DNA of 64,000 bases from Sclerotinia nivalis. Its lineage: Eukaryota > Ascomycota > Leotiomycetes > Helotiales > Sclerotiniaceae. Location: positions 2,170,001 through 2,234,000 of the forward strand of contig JAPEIS010000001.1 in assembly GCA_029531795.1 (NCBI GenBank). The letters are read 5' to 3'. Positions within the stretch are counted from its first letter, which is position 1, and each line of letters begins with the position of its first letter. This document shows, in pieces, positions 20,563 through 31,857 of the stretch. The position numbers were made by a program, and so were the translations under genes. The notes beneath the pieces were generated by a model that worked only from the letters and a program-made list of their open reading frames with translations, did not search any database and was not told the origin of the DNA.

Positions 20563-23008
20563 TTACAATCCCTTCCATGCCAATTTTGTCAAGTGATCTG
20601 TTTTCTTTCTACTCTGCTTGATCATACCCAACAATTTCAAATCCGCAAGTCCTCTATAAAACAGCATCAAAGCCTGTCTTTCGCTGTCTTCCCCTTCGTC
20701 ATATTCCGGTCCCAAATTAGCAACAAAAGCAGTCCAAAGATCGAAAATGTTGATCAAATTTCCTGCTTCTAGGAATAGTTTGTATAAAATTGCGGTGGGG
20801 GGATGAGACATCAGTGCTCCTTCTTTCGTGGGATCGCAACATGCACAAGAAAGATACTCATGGGGCGAGGAGAGGGCGCGCTCGATCGCGAAGCGGGGTT
20901 TGGGTGTAAATGCATCTTGATAGGGGTATTTTAGATCGTAGAGCCAAATCTCGGACATGAATTGATCCTGCAGTTTGTCCACATCCACAAATATTTGTAT
21001 GGTCCGAATTAACCTGTCAACAAGAGCTGTGTACTCTTTGTCTTGCTTGGTAAGTGCTGATCTTTCGTGGCTGATTTTGACCTTCTGAGAGATAACTGTG
21101 GTACGCAGTGATTTGTTGTAACTGCTGCGGATAGATTTTCCTGCCTCTGAGTCTGCGAGTGATGAAGCGTCTTCCCAAATACTCACAATTTCTGCATAGA
21201 ATTCTGGTTCCATATCCGACCATTGTTCAAGGTTCAGCTCAGTGCTTCCATTTTCTGTGGCGTCTTTGAGCGAAGTTACAAATTCTAGAAAATCATCGAG
21301 ACTGGCACGTTTGATTGAATCTACAATTGAGCGTAAATTGTCCGAGCTCTTCAAGGAACCAGTCGATGCTTTCATGTAAAGATTGATTTTTTCTGGTGCT
21401 TCGAGTGCTAAGGTGACTAGAACATGCATGAGTCGGAGAACCTTTTGCACAGCATGATCTTTGTCTCGGATTAAAGTTTGGGCCTCTTGGAGAAGGAGCT
21501 CATCATCTGTAATCAGACTCATGGAACGCTCTAAATCACCTTCCTCTACAAGATGTTCAGTATAATTTTGGAATGATGGTAGCATCCTGATAGCTTCGAA
21601 ATGCTCCGCTTGCAAAAGCGCAACCAAATCAGAGTTGTCCTTGAGGCTCAGAAATATACTCAAAGGGTTGGAGTAAAAATGACACATATATCCATACTAA
21701 CAATGTCAGTGCTAACTTGTACACAAATCTAAAAGGAAAAATTACCTTCAATGCTCCGACAAAGGCTTGTACACTCTGGACATGATCATTTTGCCGTTCC
21801 ATGAGACTCGATAAAATGCCTGGTCCCAGCCTTATTGGGGCATCTGAGGCAGCGATGACCTTCAGGAATATAGTTTCAAGGATGGAGCTTGTTTGCTCCA
21901 CATCGAATTGCGCTCCATGCAAAGATCGAGTAGCAACTCGAGAAAGTCGTTCTTGGAACAAGTCGACGGACGTGGCAATTCCAAATAACAGGAGAAAGGG
22001 GATGCGGTCTAGCCAGGAGCTGAGGTTTCAAAGTGTTAAGAATGAACGGGAGAGAGTATAGATATATTGGCTCACCTAAATAAGGATATTACGTCTCCAA
22101 GTAAAGCAGAGTCAAAGGCTTCACTATCCTGGAACGATACCACCACTCTACCACACCCGTGGGCTTTAACATAACCATGAACAATCTCTAAATCGTAGTT
22201 CAAAAATTTACGGCCCTGGACGGTCAGCAATAATCGATTAGACGGAGTTGTAGCAAACTTAGTCTCACATCTTCCTCAAGGAAATTATCACTCTCGTCTT
22301 CGCCATTTGACTTTTGATGGGTAACATCTCTAATAAGCTTTTTAAGTAGTGCCTTCAAATTCGATGATTCCCCAGATCTGAGGGTGACAACGGGACCATT
22401 GACTTCGTTGGAAAGTCTCGTTGAAAGTTGTTCGAAGAGCAAGCCTTGAGATGCGATATTTGGTCCAGTCACAATAAACCCGGCTGGGACTTTGTCTGTG
22501 CTCCTTTGAATATCTATCAGACTCCATGTAGCTAATTGTACTGAATTATACATACTTCTCATTCTCCACAAAAGATGTGACCTCTACTAAAGTGTCCTCA
22601 TTTGCTTCATTCAGGATTAACTATTACAATATTAGATATTTATGATGTCGGTGTTCTATAAATTGAAATGAATACCTTGATTTTTGTTTCAGTCTCCGTC
22701 CAATACTTATTAAACAGGCTTAAACGTAGACTTGAAAGCTCGGGAGACTCTTTCTCATTCAGCAATGGTGCTAATTTGAAAGAATCTGCATCTTCATTAA
22801 GCCCTAAGGCTTTTGTTGGCGTCTTTCCTACTTTCCTACGCTTCTTAGGGCGCTGAAGTAGGTCTTCTGAGGGTGCAGAAGTAGGAGTAAATACATAGGC
22901 TGTCTATTAAAATTTAGTCCTGTACAGAGCAGAAAATGGAATAGAACTTACCCGATGCTCTGTTCCATCAAATCCAACAAGACTATTGGTATCTCCGTTT
23001 ATAGACAT
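20563..23008 (-). CDS. ORC3: Origin recognition complex subunit 3
   Basis: Part of the six-subunit ORC that marks replication origins in the nucleus. Seven exons: 23008-22952, 22903-22676, 22620-22556, 22503-22269, 22215-22076, 22019-21746 and 21696-20563, giving 710 residues, normal for fungal Orc3. A basic N-terminal tail (RPKKRRKVGK) could be a nuclear signal. The AAA+-like part includes VPAGFIVTGPNIASQGLLF, in place of a true Walker A, as expected for Orc3. The insert and winged-helix region ends in KLFLEAGNLINIFDLWTAF and KLLGMIKQSRKKTDHLTKLA, the family's C-terminal signature. All six introns are 48-56 nt; intron 3 uses an AAG acceptor. Its start codon faces the PPR gene across a very short divergent promoter with an ACGCGT box. 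Confidence 0.93.
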
Positions 23009-23182
23009 TTTTTTCACATCGATTAAAAAAGAAAAGGAAAAGGGGCACGCGTGAGGTTTTGACGTGTTTGTGATCTGCTGTCACGAACGGGAAGCGAAGT
23101 CATGCTGCGCAAATGGCTTATCCCAAGAAAAAGTTTCCCGCTTCCCAACTTTTTTTTTATTGAACCATCAACATCAATACTT
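23009..23182. promoter_or_regulatory. Compact divergent promoter with MCB box (ORC3 / PPR gene)
   Basis: 174 bp separate the ORC3 start from the probable PPR start at 23183 (93 bp if 23102 is used). CACGCGTG at 23046-23053 contains ACGCGT, the core of the MluI cell-cycle box bound by MBF-type factors, 39 bp upstream of the ORC3 ATG. Motif seen; function inferred. Confidence 0.5.
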
Positions 23183-23752
23183 ATGCCGCCGCCACCCACC
23201 AATTTTACTTCTAGTATTCGTGGTTTCGTATGCAAGTCATGTCGAATAAAACTACAGATTCCACCACGAGCACCATGGCTTTCACGAAATTTCACGGCAC
23301 AAAAAACCCCGCTGAGGTCGATAGATAGAGGGGGAAAAGTACCACCGCTTGCTTCAAAGGCAGAAACGCAACAACCCGAGCAGACCGAGGAGCCCTTCTA
23401 TAAATATTACGACGAAACTCCAGATGGTGTGCGAACAGAAGCACAGCCTGATCCTGAAGAAGAAGAACTGCTGGAAGGTCTTCAAGAGGCGGTTCGAGAA
23501 ATAAAAGATGATATTGGGGAAGTATCAGCGGAGGAACTCGAGGAGGTAGACGAAGATGAAGAACCAAGCCTTCACATGGAGGAATGGGAAGATGCAATGG
23601 ATGCGAAAATAGAACGTTTAGAGGCCGAAGTAAAAAGATTGGAGAGCATTACCAATAAGCCCGGTCCGATGTCTGAAGAAGACCGGCAAAGGATACGGAA
23701 ATACTTCTTGAAGTCTGTCGAGGAAGGCAAGTTCTTGTATACTGGCTCATAG
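23183..23752 (+). CDS. Mitochondrial PPR protein, N-terminal part (frame broken at its end)
   Basis: Start at 23183 (MPPPPTNFTSSIRGF) is preferred over the in-frame ATG at 23102, which would leave almost no promoter. Residues 1-45 are basic, Ser-rich and contain CKSC, like fungal mitochondrial presequences. An acidic region follows (PDPEEEELLEGLQEAV onward) and then a coiled coil (MDAKIERLEAEVKRLESI) and SEEDRQRIRKYFLKSVEEG. A TAG stop at 23750-23752 ends the frame. The PPR part downstream is in the next frame with no ATG near its beginning, so I treat the two as one gene (probably CIA84-like) with an unresolved junction. Confidence 0.7.
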   Translation: MPPPPTNFTSSIRGFVCKSCRIKLQIPPRAPWLSRNFTAQKTPLRSIDRGGKVPPLASKAETQQPEQTEEPFYKYYDETPDGVRTEAQPDPEEEELLEGLQEAVREIKDDIGEVSAEELEEVDEDEEPSLHMEEWEDAMDAKIERLEAEVKRLESITNKPGPMSEEDRQRIRKYFLKSVEEGKFLYTGS

Positions 23753-23760
23753 TACGTCTG

Positions 23761-25902
23761 CTAATTATCGTAGATGAAGCTGAAACTTCCACAGAGCTAT
23801 CTCCACCTCCGACTTCTTCCACAACAGAACAATTTCTCAAACCACAACCAAAGCCAGATTCCATCACCATACCACAATCAAATCTAAAATTTATTTTAAT
23901 ACCGGAAAAGCCATACCCTGTCTCAGCCCGAGCCCACATAAAACTTTTGAACAATGTATTGCGGAAGATTGATCATGATTATGGTCGTAGTGATTTTCGA
24001 ATGGATGAAAGGCTCATGTATAATTTATGGAAATACTACGTTTTATGCCGAAGGACTCTATTGTCATGCCCTGAACCAGTTTCACTAGCAACTTGGGAAC
24101 TCCTTTGGGGTTATGTTTCGTTATCAGATCCGACAAATCTGGATCGCATGGCGCATGTGAAGCGGTTAGGGTCAGATATGCAGAAAGCGGGATTACATCT
24201 AGGAGGGTCTACATTGTTGTTATACATTGAAGCTGTCTTTGTAGAAGGAGACCCGAGGACCGCAATTGATCTATGGAGAGCTGCTGGGCAGAGCTTTTTT
24301 GGACAACAAAACAGCAACAACCTCTGGGATCAATATTTGGAGCTTGGGACTCGGATGTTTGCTGAGAACGGCGACATTGACGAAGCCCGGAAGGCAGCAT
24401 CTATAGTCGTCCAAAGATCAAGTGATCTCCTCGGCGCTCGGATACTTATTCACATAATACAAGGCTGTTTGGCTTCAACAATTGCAAACCGCACTGCCGA
24501 AGCTTGGGATATCTACCTTGAATTCCGAAAACACATGGGATCGCGTATGGAGATGGAGGACTACGATGTTATCACTGGACTTTTCATGCGGGCTGGCAAG
24601 CACAGTGAAGCATTAGCAGTCTTCAAAGACATGATGCTTACAAATGGTCCAGCTGCTTTGCAGCATGACTCAATGATAACACGAGATTATAATCATTTCC
24701 CATCAATGTTGAATAACAAGTTTTTCTTCGGAAAATGGATCAAAAAGCTCATTGGCAATGGCGATCTTGACGAAGCCAGTAAAGTACTTGACCTCATGCG
24801 AAATAATGGGGTCTGCCCGGACGCCAAATTCACGAATGGGCTTATGGGTGCTTGGTTTCGTTCGGGCACATTAAGAAACCGAAAGCTGGCTGAGGAAATG
24901 GGTTGGTCAATGATTGCTGCAAGACTTGATTTTGTCAAGGCGCGAGAGCAAGGGGTCAAGGGATTGTTACTCCCTTTGAGGGCTGTAGAGGGGACAAACA
25001 AGCGAGAGTACAAACATGCCAGCTTCAACATTCACCCTCCTGCTACAATCGAGACATTTTCAATTCTTATGGAAGAATATGTAAAACAACAGAAGCACGA
25101 ACAGCTTTTGGACCTTTACACAACCTTGAGTAAAGCAAAAATTTCGGCAAATACTAACTTCATGAACACAGTGCTCAAAGCTGACGCTAGATTCTCTTTG
25201 GATACCAAACAGATTTATCATACCTCCGTTAGAGACGGAGTAAAGCCAGACATTACGACGTTTTTACACTTATGGCACAATCTAAAGCAACGGAACATGC
25301 AAAGGCATAAACGCCATAATTTTTTTGTCCCCAGAGAACTGTTTGCAGAAATGATGACATGGGCCAATAAGTTGAAGGCAGAGCTGGGAAAAGATGGTCT
25401 ACCAAGGGAGCTTTATAACTTAATCATATTGAACTTCGGTTTGGTGGACGATCAAGCTGGAACTGCAGTTGCTTTGCGTGCCATGCAAAGGTACTTTGGA
25501 ATATATCCTACGGATGATACAGCACGCAGCATTGTTTTGCAAATAACAGCTGTTGGTGCTATAACCGGCCCTTTGGTAAGGCGGCTCAATATTAATAAGG
25601 GTACCAAGGAGAGGATGCGTCAAGTTACGCAAGTTCTAGGATTGCTCCAATCGCAAAGAGCTGAGGCATTGGCGAAGCTGGGAATAAATTATGATGACTT
25701 GCAAGGACAAGCAAAATCGGAGGAGGCCTTGATTCTACTATCTGACCTCCTACGTATTGTTACCCTACAGGTTAATAGTGGTCAAGACGGACGTACAGAT
25801 ATCGTCAAATCATCCAAAAAAGCGGCGAAGGCGATGGGTGTTCCTGATTGCGTTCCTTGGATTGTATACAACACGACAGATGAGGAATTATTGGATGTGT
25901 AA
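23761..25902 (+). CDS. Mitochondrial PPR-repeat protein, C-terminal part (possibly complex I assembly factor CIA84)
   Basis: About 713 residues remain open after the junction. After a Pro/Ser linker, the fold is a series of helix pairs typical of pentatricopeptide repeats, for example GLFMRAGKHSEALAVFKDMM, KLIGNGDLDEASKVLDLMRN followed by NGVCPDAKFTNGLMGAWF, and ILMEEYVKQQKHEQLLDLY. Fungal PPR proteins act on mitochondrial RNA or assembly; CIA84 is a chaperone for the complex I membrane arm. The CIA84 assignment comes from overall layout and remembered similarity (LDRMAHVKRLGSDMQKAGL) and is tentative. No ATG occurs before residue about 80, so it cannot be an independent gene with a sensible start. 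Confidence 0.75.
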   Translation, partial: LIIVDEAETSTELSPPPTSSTTEQFLKPQPKPDSITIPQSNLKFILIPEKPYPVSARAHIKLLNNVLRKIDHDYGRSDFRMDERLMYNLWKYYVLCRRTLLSCPEPVSLATWELLWGYVSLSDPTNLDRMAHVKRLGSDMQKAGLHLGGSTLLLYIEAVFVEGDPRTAIDLWRAAGQSFFGQQNSNNLWDQYLELGTRMFAENGDIDEARKAASIVVQRSSDLLGARILIHIIQGCLASTIANRTAEAWDIYLEFRKHMGSRMEMEDYDVITGLFMRAGKHSEALAVFKDMMLTNGPAALQHDSMITRDYNHFPSMLNNKFFFGKWIKKLIGNGDLDEASKVLDLMRNNGVCPDAKFTNGLMGAWFRSGTLRNRKLAEEMGWSMIAARLDFVKAREQGVKGLLLPLRAVEGTNKREYKHASFNIHPPATIETFSILMEEYVKQQKHEQLLDLYTTLSKAKISANTNFMNTVLKADARFSLDTKQIYHTSVRDGVKPDITTFLHLWHNLKQRNMQRHKRHNFFVPRELFAEMMTWANKLKAELGKDGLPRELYNLIILNFGLVDDQAGTAVALRAMQRYFGIYPTDDTARSIVLQITAVGAITGPLVRRLNINKGTKERMRQVTQVLGLLQSQRAEALAKLGINYDDLQGQAKSEEALILLSDLLRIVTLQVNSGQDGRTDIVKSSKKAAKAMGVPDCVPWIVYNTTDEELLDV

Positions 25903-26520
25903 AATAGAAGAATCACTCTCAACAAATGTAACATAACACATCACTACGATTAATAAGCAGGGAGCCAATTGCTACCAAAATTGCTGTACGCACTCTGGCT
26001 TGTGAATGGAGATATATGCAAATGACTATTGTTGTGTGAATTGTTTCAATGTCTCCACAGATGCCGTAATCAATATGAATGACAGAATACAGAAATCTAC
26101 CTGTGCACTATCCATCATCCGAACTGAGAGCCAGCATTCAAGCTGTACCTCGGCGATCTTGTGATTGGCCAAACCCAAGAATTTGCCCAGGGCGGTGAAC
26201 AAACATTTTGGTGAGTAAATTTGGTAGCCTCGAGGCCAAACCACAGCCTGACCCAAAATATCCCAAAACGCCCCTCATCGTCGCTCCTCAAATACTCTTT
26301 CAAACCCCCCGGGACAGTATTTTTCGAGATCGCGCCATCTCCCTCTTTCCATATCTACAATAAAAACTATACATTTCCCAAAAATCCCAAAGTTGGTTTT
26401 GTCCACAGATGTGCAACAAAACTTTTTGGAAATTGTGGTAAGCGTGAGAGCGATATTCGATTGGGTATTGTTCTGCGAGGCAGCACAACAAACAAATTTA
26501 TTTCATTTATTTTATCCATC
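25903..26520. other. Intergenic region
   Basis: 618 bp with the PPR gene 3' end and the promoter of the G-patch gene. The open frame upstream of 26521 is read only from an internal ATG at 26221 and looks non-coding. Confidence 0.5.
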
Positions 26521-27549
26521 ATGACCGAAGACGATGTTAAAACCGCAGAAGCGTCGAATGGAGCTGCGCATCAAGAAGATGAGGAGGATGATTATATGAA
26601 TATGATAATTGCGGAGCCCAGCAAACCACGCGAGAAAGAAACATACACTCAACGACGAAAGCGCATTCAACGCGAATCAGAAGCGCGATCGCGCACGAAA
26701 TCGAAAGCTGAACTTGCGGCGGAAGAAGCGGCGGCGAGGGAAAATGCATTATCGAAATCGATGCTGGAGGCTCCGGCGAGCGCAAATAGTAAGGGGTTGA
26801 AGATGATGGCGAAGATGGGATTTCAACCGGGAAGGGCGCTGGGAGCGAAGGATAATGTGGGAGCGAGGTTGGAACCGGTGGTGGTGAGTGTTAAGGAGGG
26901 GAAGGGGGGGATTGGGTTGGAGGAGGAGAGGAAGAGGAGGTTTAGGGAGGAGGTGGAGAGGGAGGGGAAGAGGGTTAGGGTGGAGGAGGGGGAGTATCGG
27001 GAGAGGGTTGGGAGGGAGAGGGAGGAGGGGAGATTGGAGGGGTTGGTGAGGGCGGCGATGAGGGTTGCGGAGAGGATGGATGGGGAAAGAGAGGAGGAGA
27101 AAATGGAGAATGCGATTGATGATCGTGGTGAGGGAACTGGGGAAACTCAAGATGGGATAAAACGCAAGATTTCTACAAAGCCATTGAAGCAGATCAATAT
27201 TTTATGGAGAGGATTAGTTCGACAACGCGAAGAGAAGGAAAGGGATAGGAGGATGAGATATGATCTCCAACAGAGTTTATCACGCCTACCGACCTACGAC
27301 GACGAAGACGAAGACAAGGATGATAAAAGAGCATTGGGAAAGGACCGGATACAGCATACTATTGTGGAAGATTTGGAGGAGGAAGACCCTGAGCTTGATG
27401 CCTTTAATTTACTGGAACCGGCCGAGAGATTACAAAAGCTTGTCGAGCATTTGAGGTCCGAGTATAATTATTGCTTCTTCTGCAAATATACATATCCCGA
27501 CGATTCAATGGATGGCTGCCCAGGCCTAACGGAGGAAGATCATGATTGA
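26521..27549 (+). CDS. G-patch domain protein, GPATCH11/CCDC75-like
   Basis: Intronless, 342 residues from ATG 26521 (MTEDDVKTAEASNGAAHQED). An acidic N-terminus contains DDYMNMIIAEPS, then a basic stretch (TYTQRRKRIQRESEARSRTK). The G-patch lies near residues 95-125 (KGLKMMAKMGFQPGRALGAK); such domains activate DEAH helicases in splicing or ribosome assembly. A very Glu/Arg-rich helix covers residues 125-200. The C-terminus (RLQKLVEHLRSEYNYCFFCK then YTYPDDSMDGCPGLTEEDHD) is the DUF4187 motif with two Cys pairs, which together with the G-patch defines the GPATCH11 group. Repeated GAG/AGG codons between 26880 and 27100 give an antisense proline-rich ORF that is only a shadow. Confidence 0.9.
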   Translation: MTEDDVKTAEASNGAAHQEDEEDDYMNMIIAEPSKPREKETYTQRRKRIQRESEARSRTKSKAELAAEEAAARENALSKSMLEAPASANSKGLKMMAKMGFQPGRALGAKDNVGARLEPVVVSVKEGKGGIGLEEERKRRFREEVEREGKRVRVEEGEYRERVGREREEGRLEGLVRAAMRVAERMDGEREEEKMENAIDDRGEGTGETQDGIKRKISTKPLKQINILWRGLVRQREEKERDRRMRYDLQQSLSRLPTYDDEDEDKDDKRALGKDRIQHTIVEDLEEEDPELDAFNLLEPAERLQKLVEHLRSEYNYCFFCKYTYPDDSMDGCPGLTEEDHD

Positions 27550-27733
27550 CGATCACCAAATTACATTATGGAGATTGTAATAATATTGTGATACCCATAT
27601 CCGTTTGTTTTGATCACTACCTCGAAGTTATTATATATTGAATGCCTGCCTAGTGCATATGACGAAAGAAATTCATGGGTATCAATTGACTCTTATTTGT
27701 GCAACCATTCATTTTATGGACCTATCTAACCAT

Positions 27734-29423
27734 TTATGTCTTGTCTAGTCTGACAGCTGGATTTCTCTCGATGAACCCTAAATCAACCTTGTGGCCTAAT
27801 AGTTCTCGAATGTTGTTCACCTAGAAGACGAATGAAATTAGCTGTTTGCAATTCATGAGCTTGAGAGGACATCTTACCTTGTATTTAATCATAGTCGGAC
27901 GCTCCAAACTCAATCCCCAACCAAAGACTTTCATATCTTTTGGTAAACCCATGGCCTCCAACATCTCCGGTCTGAACATTCCACTGTTTCCGATTTCAAC
28001 CAGTTTGCCGAGACCTTTGTGGTAACTGAAGATTTCCATACTTGGCTCGGTGTAAGGATTATAAGCTGGCTTGAAGCGTAAATCTTCGAGACCCATTTTG
28101 TTGAAGAAGACCTCCATGAATTCCATTAGACCTCCAAGCGACAATCCATAATCTGCGATAACACCCTCAACTTGGTGAAACTCAGCTAGATGCGTAGCGT
28201 CAACAGTCTCATTACGGAATACACGATCGATAGAGAAGTATCTTGCTGGAGGTGGTCGTCCATCGGGTCCTTTTTGTTGAGCTAACTTGTGTAACATTGC
28301 TGTCGAGGTCGCAGTCGTATGCGTTCTAAGAACTAGCCGTAACGATTCGTCCGCAGCCCATGGATATCTATAACCAATTGATCCGTATTTTCCTTCTTGA
28401 TGAACTTCCTGTACGTTCTTCCACAATGCCTCGTAGTCTGCTTTATCCTCCTCAGACACTGCGCGTGGTTTGTCTGCAGTTTTGGGATCCGATATGTAGA
28501 AGGTATCTTGTAAATCTCTAGCTGGATGTTGTTGTGGGACGAAAAGAGCATCGAAGTTCCAGAAGCCAGTTTCAACAAAGTTATTTGTAGGCATTTCCTC
28601 GAAACCCATTTCGAAGAAGATTTGGCGGAACTCATGTCGTACTTTATTCAGAGGATGTAATGCACCAGAGTTTTGGTCTGCTCCAAGAGATTTGAAGTTA
28701 TATGGTTTGAAAGCAGCGGTTTTCCAGGCACCCCTAAATGTGTAAGCACTTTTCCATACCCAAAGGCGTCGTTAAAACCCACGATGCAAGCATGTCTGCT
28801 GTCAAATCTGTCTCCTCCTTGACCATTTCTAAGGCGAATTTGGGTCCCTTTGAGATCTTATAGCTAATAACCTTCTGCATCTTCACCAGCTTACGTTTCT
28901 TGAGTTCGGTTATAACTTTTGGATCTGGATGCGCACGCGTCTTTTGAATAATCTGGAGCTGTTCTCGAGTTATATCTTGGATAGAATCGGTCTGCAACAA
29001 TTAGGACACATTCTTCAAAATTGTAATTGTAGTTGGAGAACAACTCACTGATGCTACCAGCTTGCCATCTTTACCTTTTGCAATCCATTTCGACTTGAAT
29101 GCTTTACCTTGTCCTACTTTGACCACATTCTTATCGCCTACAGCAGCTTCTAATTCTGAAACTGTGAGCCCATCCATTGCCTTTTGTAAAGCTTCGAAAA
29201 CTCGTGCCTCATGACTGCCATTGCTTGCAATTTCTTCTGCTTCGGCCTCCAGTATAACTTCTTCTCGATCTATTGTCTCGTATGAAATCATGGACCTTGA
29301 ACCAAGTCTATCCAAAGCACCTTTGATATCCGTGGACTTTTGAAGAGGGAATGCTTCCGAGGAAAGGATATTGTCATTTTGAGAGAGTGCCTGAAGGATT
29401 TCAGACGGTAGATCGGTCGCCAT
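27734..29423 (-). CDS. FRS2: Cytosolic phenylalanyl-tRNA synthetase alpha subunit
   Basis: Catalytic alpha chain of the (alpha-beta)2 enzyme charging tRNA-Phe. Exons 29423-29049, 28991-28783, 28733-27878 and 27820-27734 give 508 residues. The N-terminal helical DNA-binding-like domains ([26 protein letters not shown]) precede the core. Core motifs: [20 protein letters not shown], motif 2 in [32 protein letters not shown], and motif 3 in [15 protein letters not shown]. The last exon encodes [20 protein letters not shown]. Introns are 49-57 nt. The 184-bp gap to the G-patch gene means convergent 3' ends. Confidence 0.96.
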
Positions 29424-30591
29424 TTTGAAAATCTACAAGTTTGTTGTTACAATGATAATAAATCTAAGAGGTGACTCAATTCCAATAATTTTGAAGTTCA
29501 GGTGGGGTGTTGCCTTACAATATTTTAAGGCATTAGGAGGGGTTTTTTTTAAATCCGACCCCACTGATGAATCTGATGAATCTGATGAATCTACCCAACA
29601 CAGCCACCAAAATCGAATAAATAGATCTACAAGGTACCTAGTGAACCTTATAGCATTCCATTCCTCAAAGTTCCAAAACACAATCAGATGGTCCTTCATG
29701 TTGATCCATGTTCCGATACTCCTTCAAGCTTTTCAATATCCCCAATAATCCACGTAGGTACTTGAAGTCCACGTCTTAAATTATAGACACTTTTCAAAGT
29801 TCAAAGTTCTTGTTCAATTTGACAATCAAATACCTAAATAGCCTTTCCGACTTCGTGTTAATCCTTCAACAGAAAGTTCGATATTGAACCAAATTGTCAC
29901 GATTTGATCTGAATAGGTTACTTGGAGCGACAAATGTTGATTGCTGGCTATTATATCTCATTATCAATAACATCAACATTGTGAAGATCTACTCGAGTCG
30001 TCTAGAGCACTTTCTAGTAATTTCGGCCTTGGCAGGCAGATTTTGGTGTCCGGCTTCTTCTCGGGTCAGGAGGCATGCCACTGATGCCAGACACTCTGGC
30101 AAATTTGTACTATTTTCGTCTCACTTAATACTCTGCTAGTCACGCTAGCATACCGGCACATGGTTGAGGATAAAATGAACATACCCAAGATCGATGTGGG
30201 GGACTTTATTGTTTCCAAAAATGTTTCTTCATCACAGCATGTCGTATCGGAAAAGAGGATTCAGTAGTATTTATGGCATAGTGCGTAGTACGTGACTACA
30301 GCACAACCATGTACAAGGATCTCGACCCTCCTAGGATTTCGAAACACCAACAGCTGTAAGGTAAGCTCTTGTCCATTTATATATCACGTCTCTTTCCTCA
30401 AATGTACTTTTTCTTCACTTGCTATACAATATTATCTCTAGCCATTCAACAATACCATTTACCATTGTCTTGACACCGAACCAAATATCGAGAGGCAGTA
30501 GCTCCAAGTGTCACTATAGCCACGAGATCTTTACTGCAAGACCTTGTTGGCAGCTCATGTACCATACGCTGGCCCATCTCGCTGCATCAAG
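29424..30591. other. Intergenic region
   Basis: About 1.17 kb. Contains three tandem copies of a 9-mer (TGATGAATC, 29566-29592) close to the FRS2 start. No other gene seen. Confidence 0.55.
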
Positions 30592-31386
30592 ATGTGTTTA
30601 GGGATGACTTGTTGCACCGATATAACATCATCTTCAGCTGGCTTTCCTGCTTCCTTTCTTTTATTCGCAAAGCTACCCACTGAGCTCCGTCTTCAAATCT
30701 GGAACTACGCGATCTTACTCACCTCTCCATATATTGGTCTATCCTGGTCCTCATCCAAAAATCGTTTCATTTCTGATCGAAAGCCTCCTTCTTTGCTTCA
30801 TACCTCAAGCGAGTCCCGTTCAATAGCACTTGCTTATTGGACGTTCTCATCTCCCGCCTTCTCTCATACCTGTATCAATTATGATCGAGACTTGTTGTGT
30901 TTCAATTGGCCATCAATGGGAGGTATCCCTGGTCGTCTTGGTGGAAAAATCACGGAAGAAGAATGCAGGAAGATAAAAAGGATTCTCATACACGAGCACT
31001 ACCTGATCCCGCACGTGTTTGATAATCTACGAGAGTTCAAAAGATTCGAAGGGTTGGAAGAATTAGCCGTCGCATGCCATCATGATAATATAATGGGCAT
31101 GAGGAGGTATGGGTATATGTTTGCACAAATGTGTTTCGATAAGGTAGAAGAAGTTGGACGTGGTTGGCCAACACATTGGCCGAAGCTAGTTTGTCTAGCA
31201 GATGGGACAGGGCAGTGTTCCAAACACTGGTGGTTCGACAGGTGGAATGATAGAGCGATGTCTAAATCGGATCGAAATTGGCAAGAGAAAATGGCGACGC
31301 TTGTAAGGGTAACAGCTAGGAATGACATTGATCCCGAGGTGTTTCATTATAATTCGCAGTTTTTACGCCTGGTCATGGGAACGTAG
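30592..31386 (+). CDS. 2EXR-domain protein of unknown function
   Basis: Single exon, 264 residues from ATG 30592; the frame upstream starts only at TTG. The 2EXR motif is plain at residues about 20-45 (FLLFAKLPTELRLQIWNYAI), followed by the usual PSLLHTSSESRSIALAYW block. Such proteins are abundant, expanded families in Leotiomycetes and related fungi and resemble degenerate F-box proteins; no biochemical role is established. The middle has KRFEGLEELAVACHHDNI, typical of the fold that follows the motif. It stands alone, with 1.2 kb of non-coding sequence upstream. Confidence 0.85.
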   Translation: MCLGMTCCTDITSSSAGFPASFLLFAKLPTELRLQIWNYAILLTSPYIGLSWSSSKNRFISDRKPPSLLHTSSESRSIALAYWTFSSPAFSHTCINYDRDLLCFNWPSMGGIPGRLGGKITEEECRKIKRILIHEHYLIPHVFDNLREFKRFEGLEELAVACHHDNIMGMRRYGYMFAQMCFDKVEEVGRGWPTHWPKLVCLADGTGQCSKHWWFDRWNDRAMSKSDRNWQEKMATLVRVTARNDIDPEVFHYNSQFLRLVMGT

Positions 31387-31857
31387 AGAAAAGGATTGCT
31401 TTGTCTCATTTGCTGTAGTTGGAATTGGCACGCTGACGTATGGTGTACAAAACCAAAGTCAAAACATGTAGTTTATAGAATCATCATTTTGCACTGATTG
31501 TTAAATTGTAAAAATTAGAAGCTAAAGAGTAGATTGATTATTGTGTAACCCATCTCTTCTCTTTCGAATAGTTGAGAGACTTTGAAAGATTCAAATCTTT
31601 TCAGACATTCAAGTTGGTGAATCCAACAATGCTTATGTAACCAGGACACAAGAACCCCTGCACCGCCTAGGTAATCATTCTGTCCACCTATTTCGTCCCG
31701 CTGCGCATTAAACAGCTTCAAAAAATCCCTCGAACATCGACCAGCGAGTTATCAGAGCTGCAAGTCTTACTTGCCCTCTTTTTTTCACCCCCAAAAGATG
31801 TGAACTTCCAAACTTCCATTATAAAATACCACACATCACCAATGACTCCTGAAAGCA
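31387..31857. other. Intergenic region upstream of the DUF1746 gene
   Basis: 471 bp with the DUF1746 gene promoter and leader. A short upstream ORF at its end is listed separately. Confidence 0.5.

Noticed and set aside
26749..27150. 133-codon proline/leucine-rich minus-strand ORF
   Set aside because: Shadow of GAG/AGG-rich codons in the G-patch protein.
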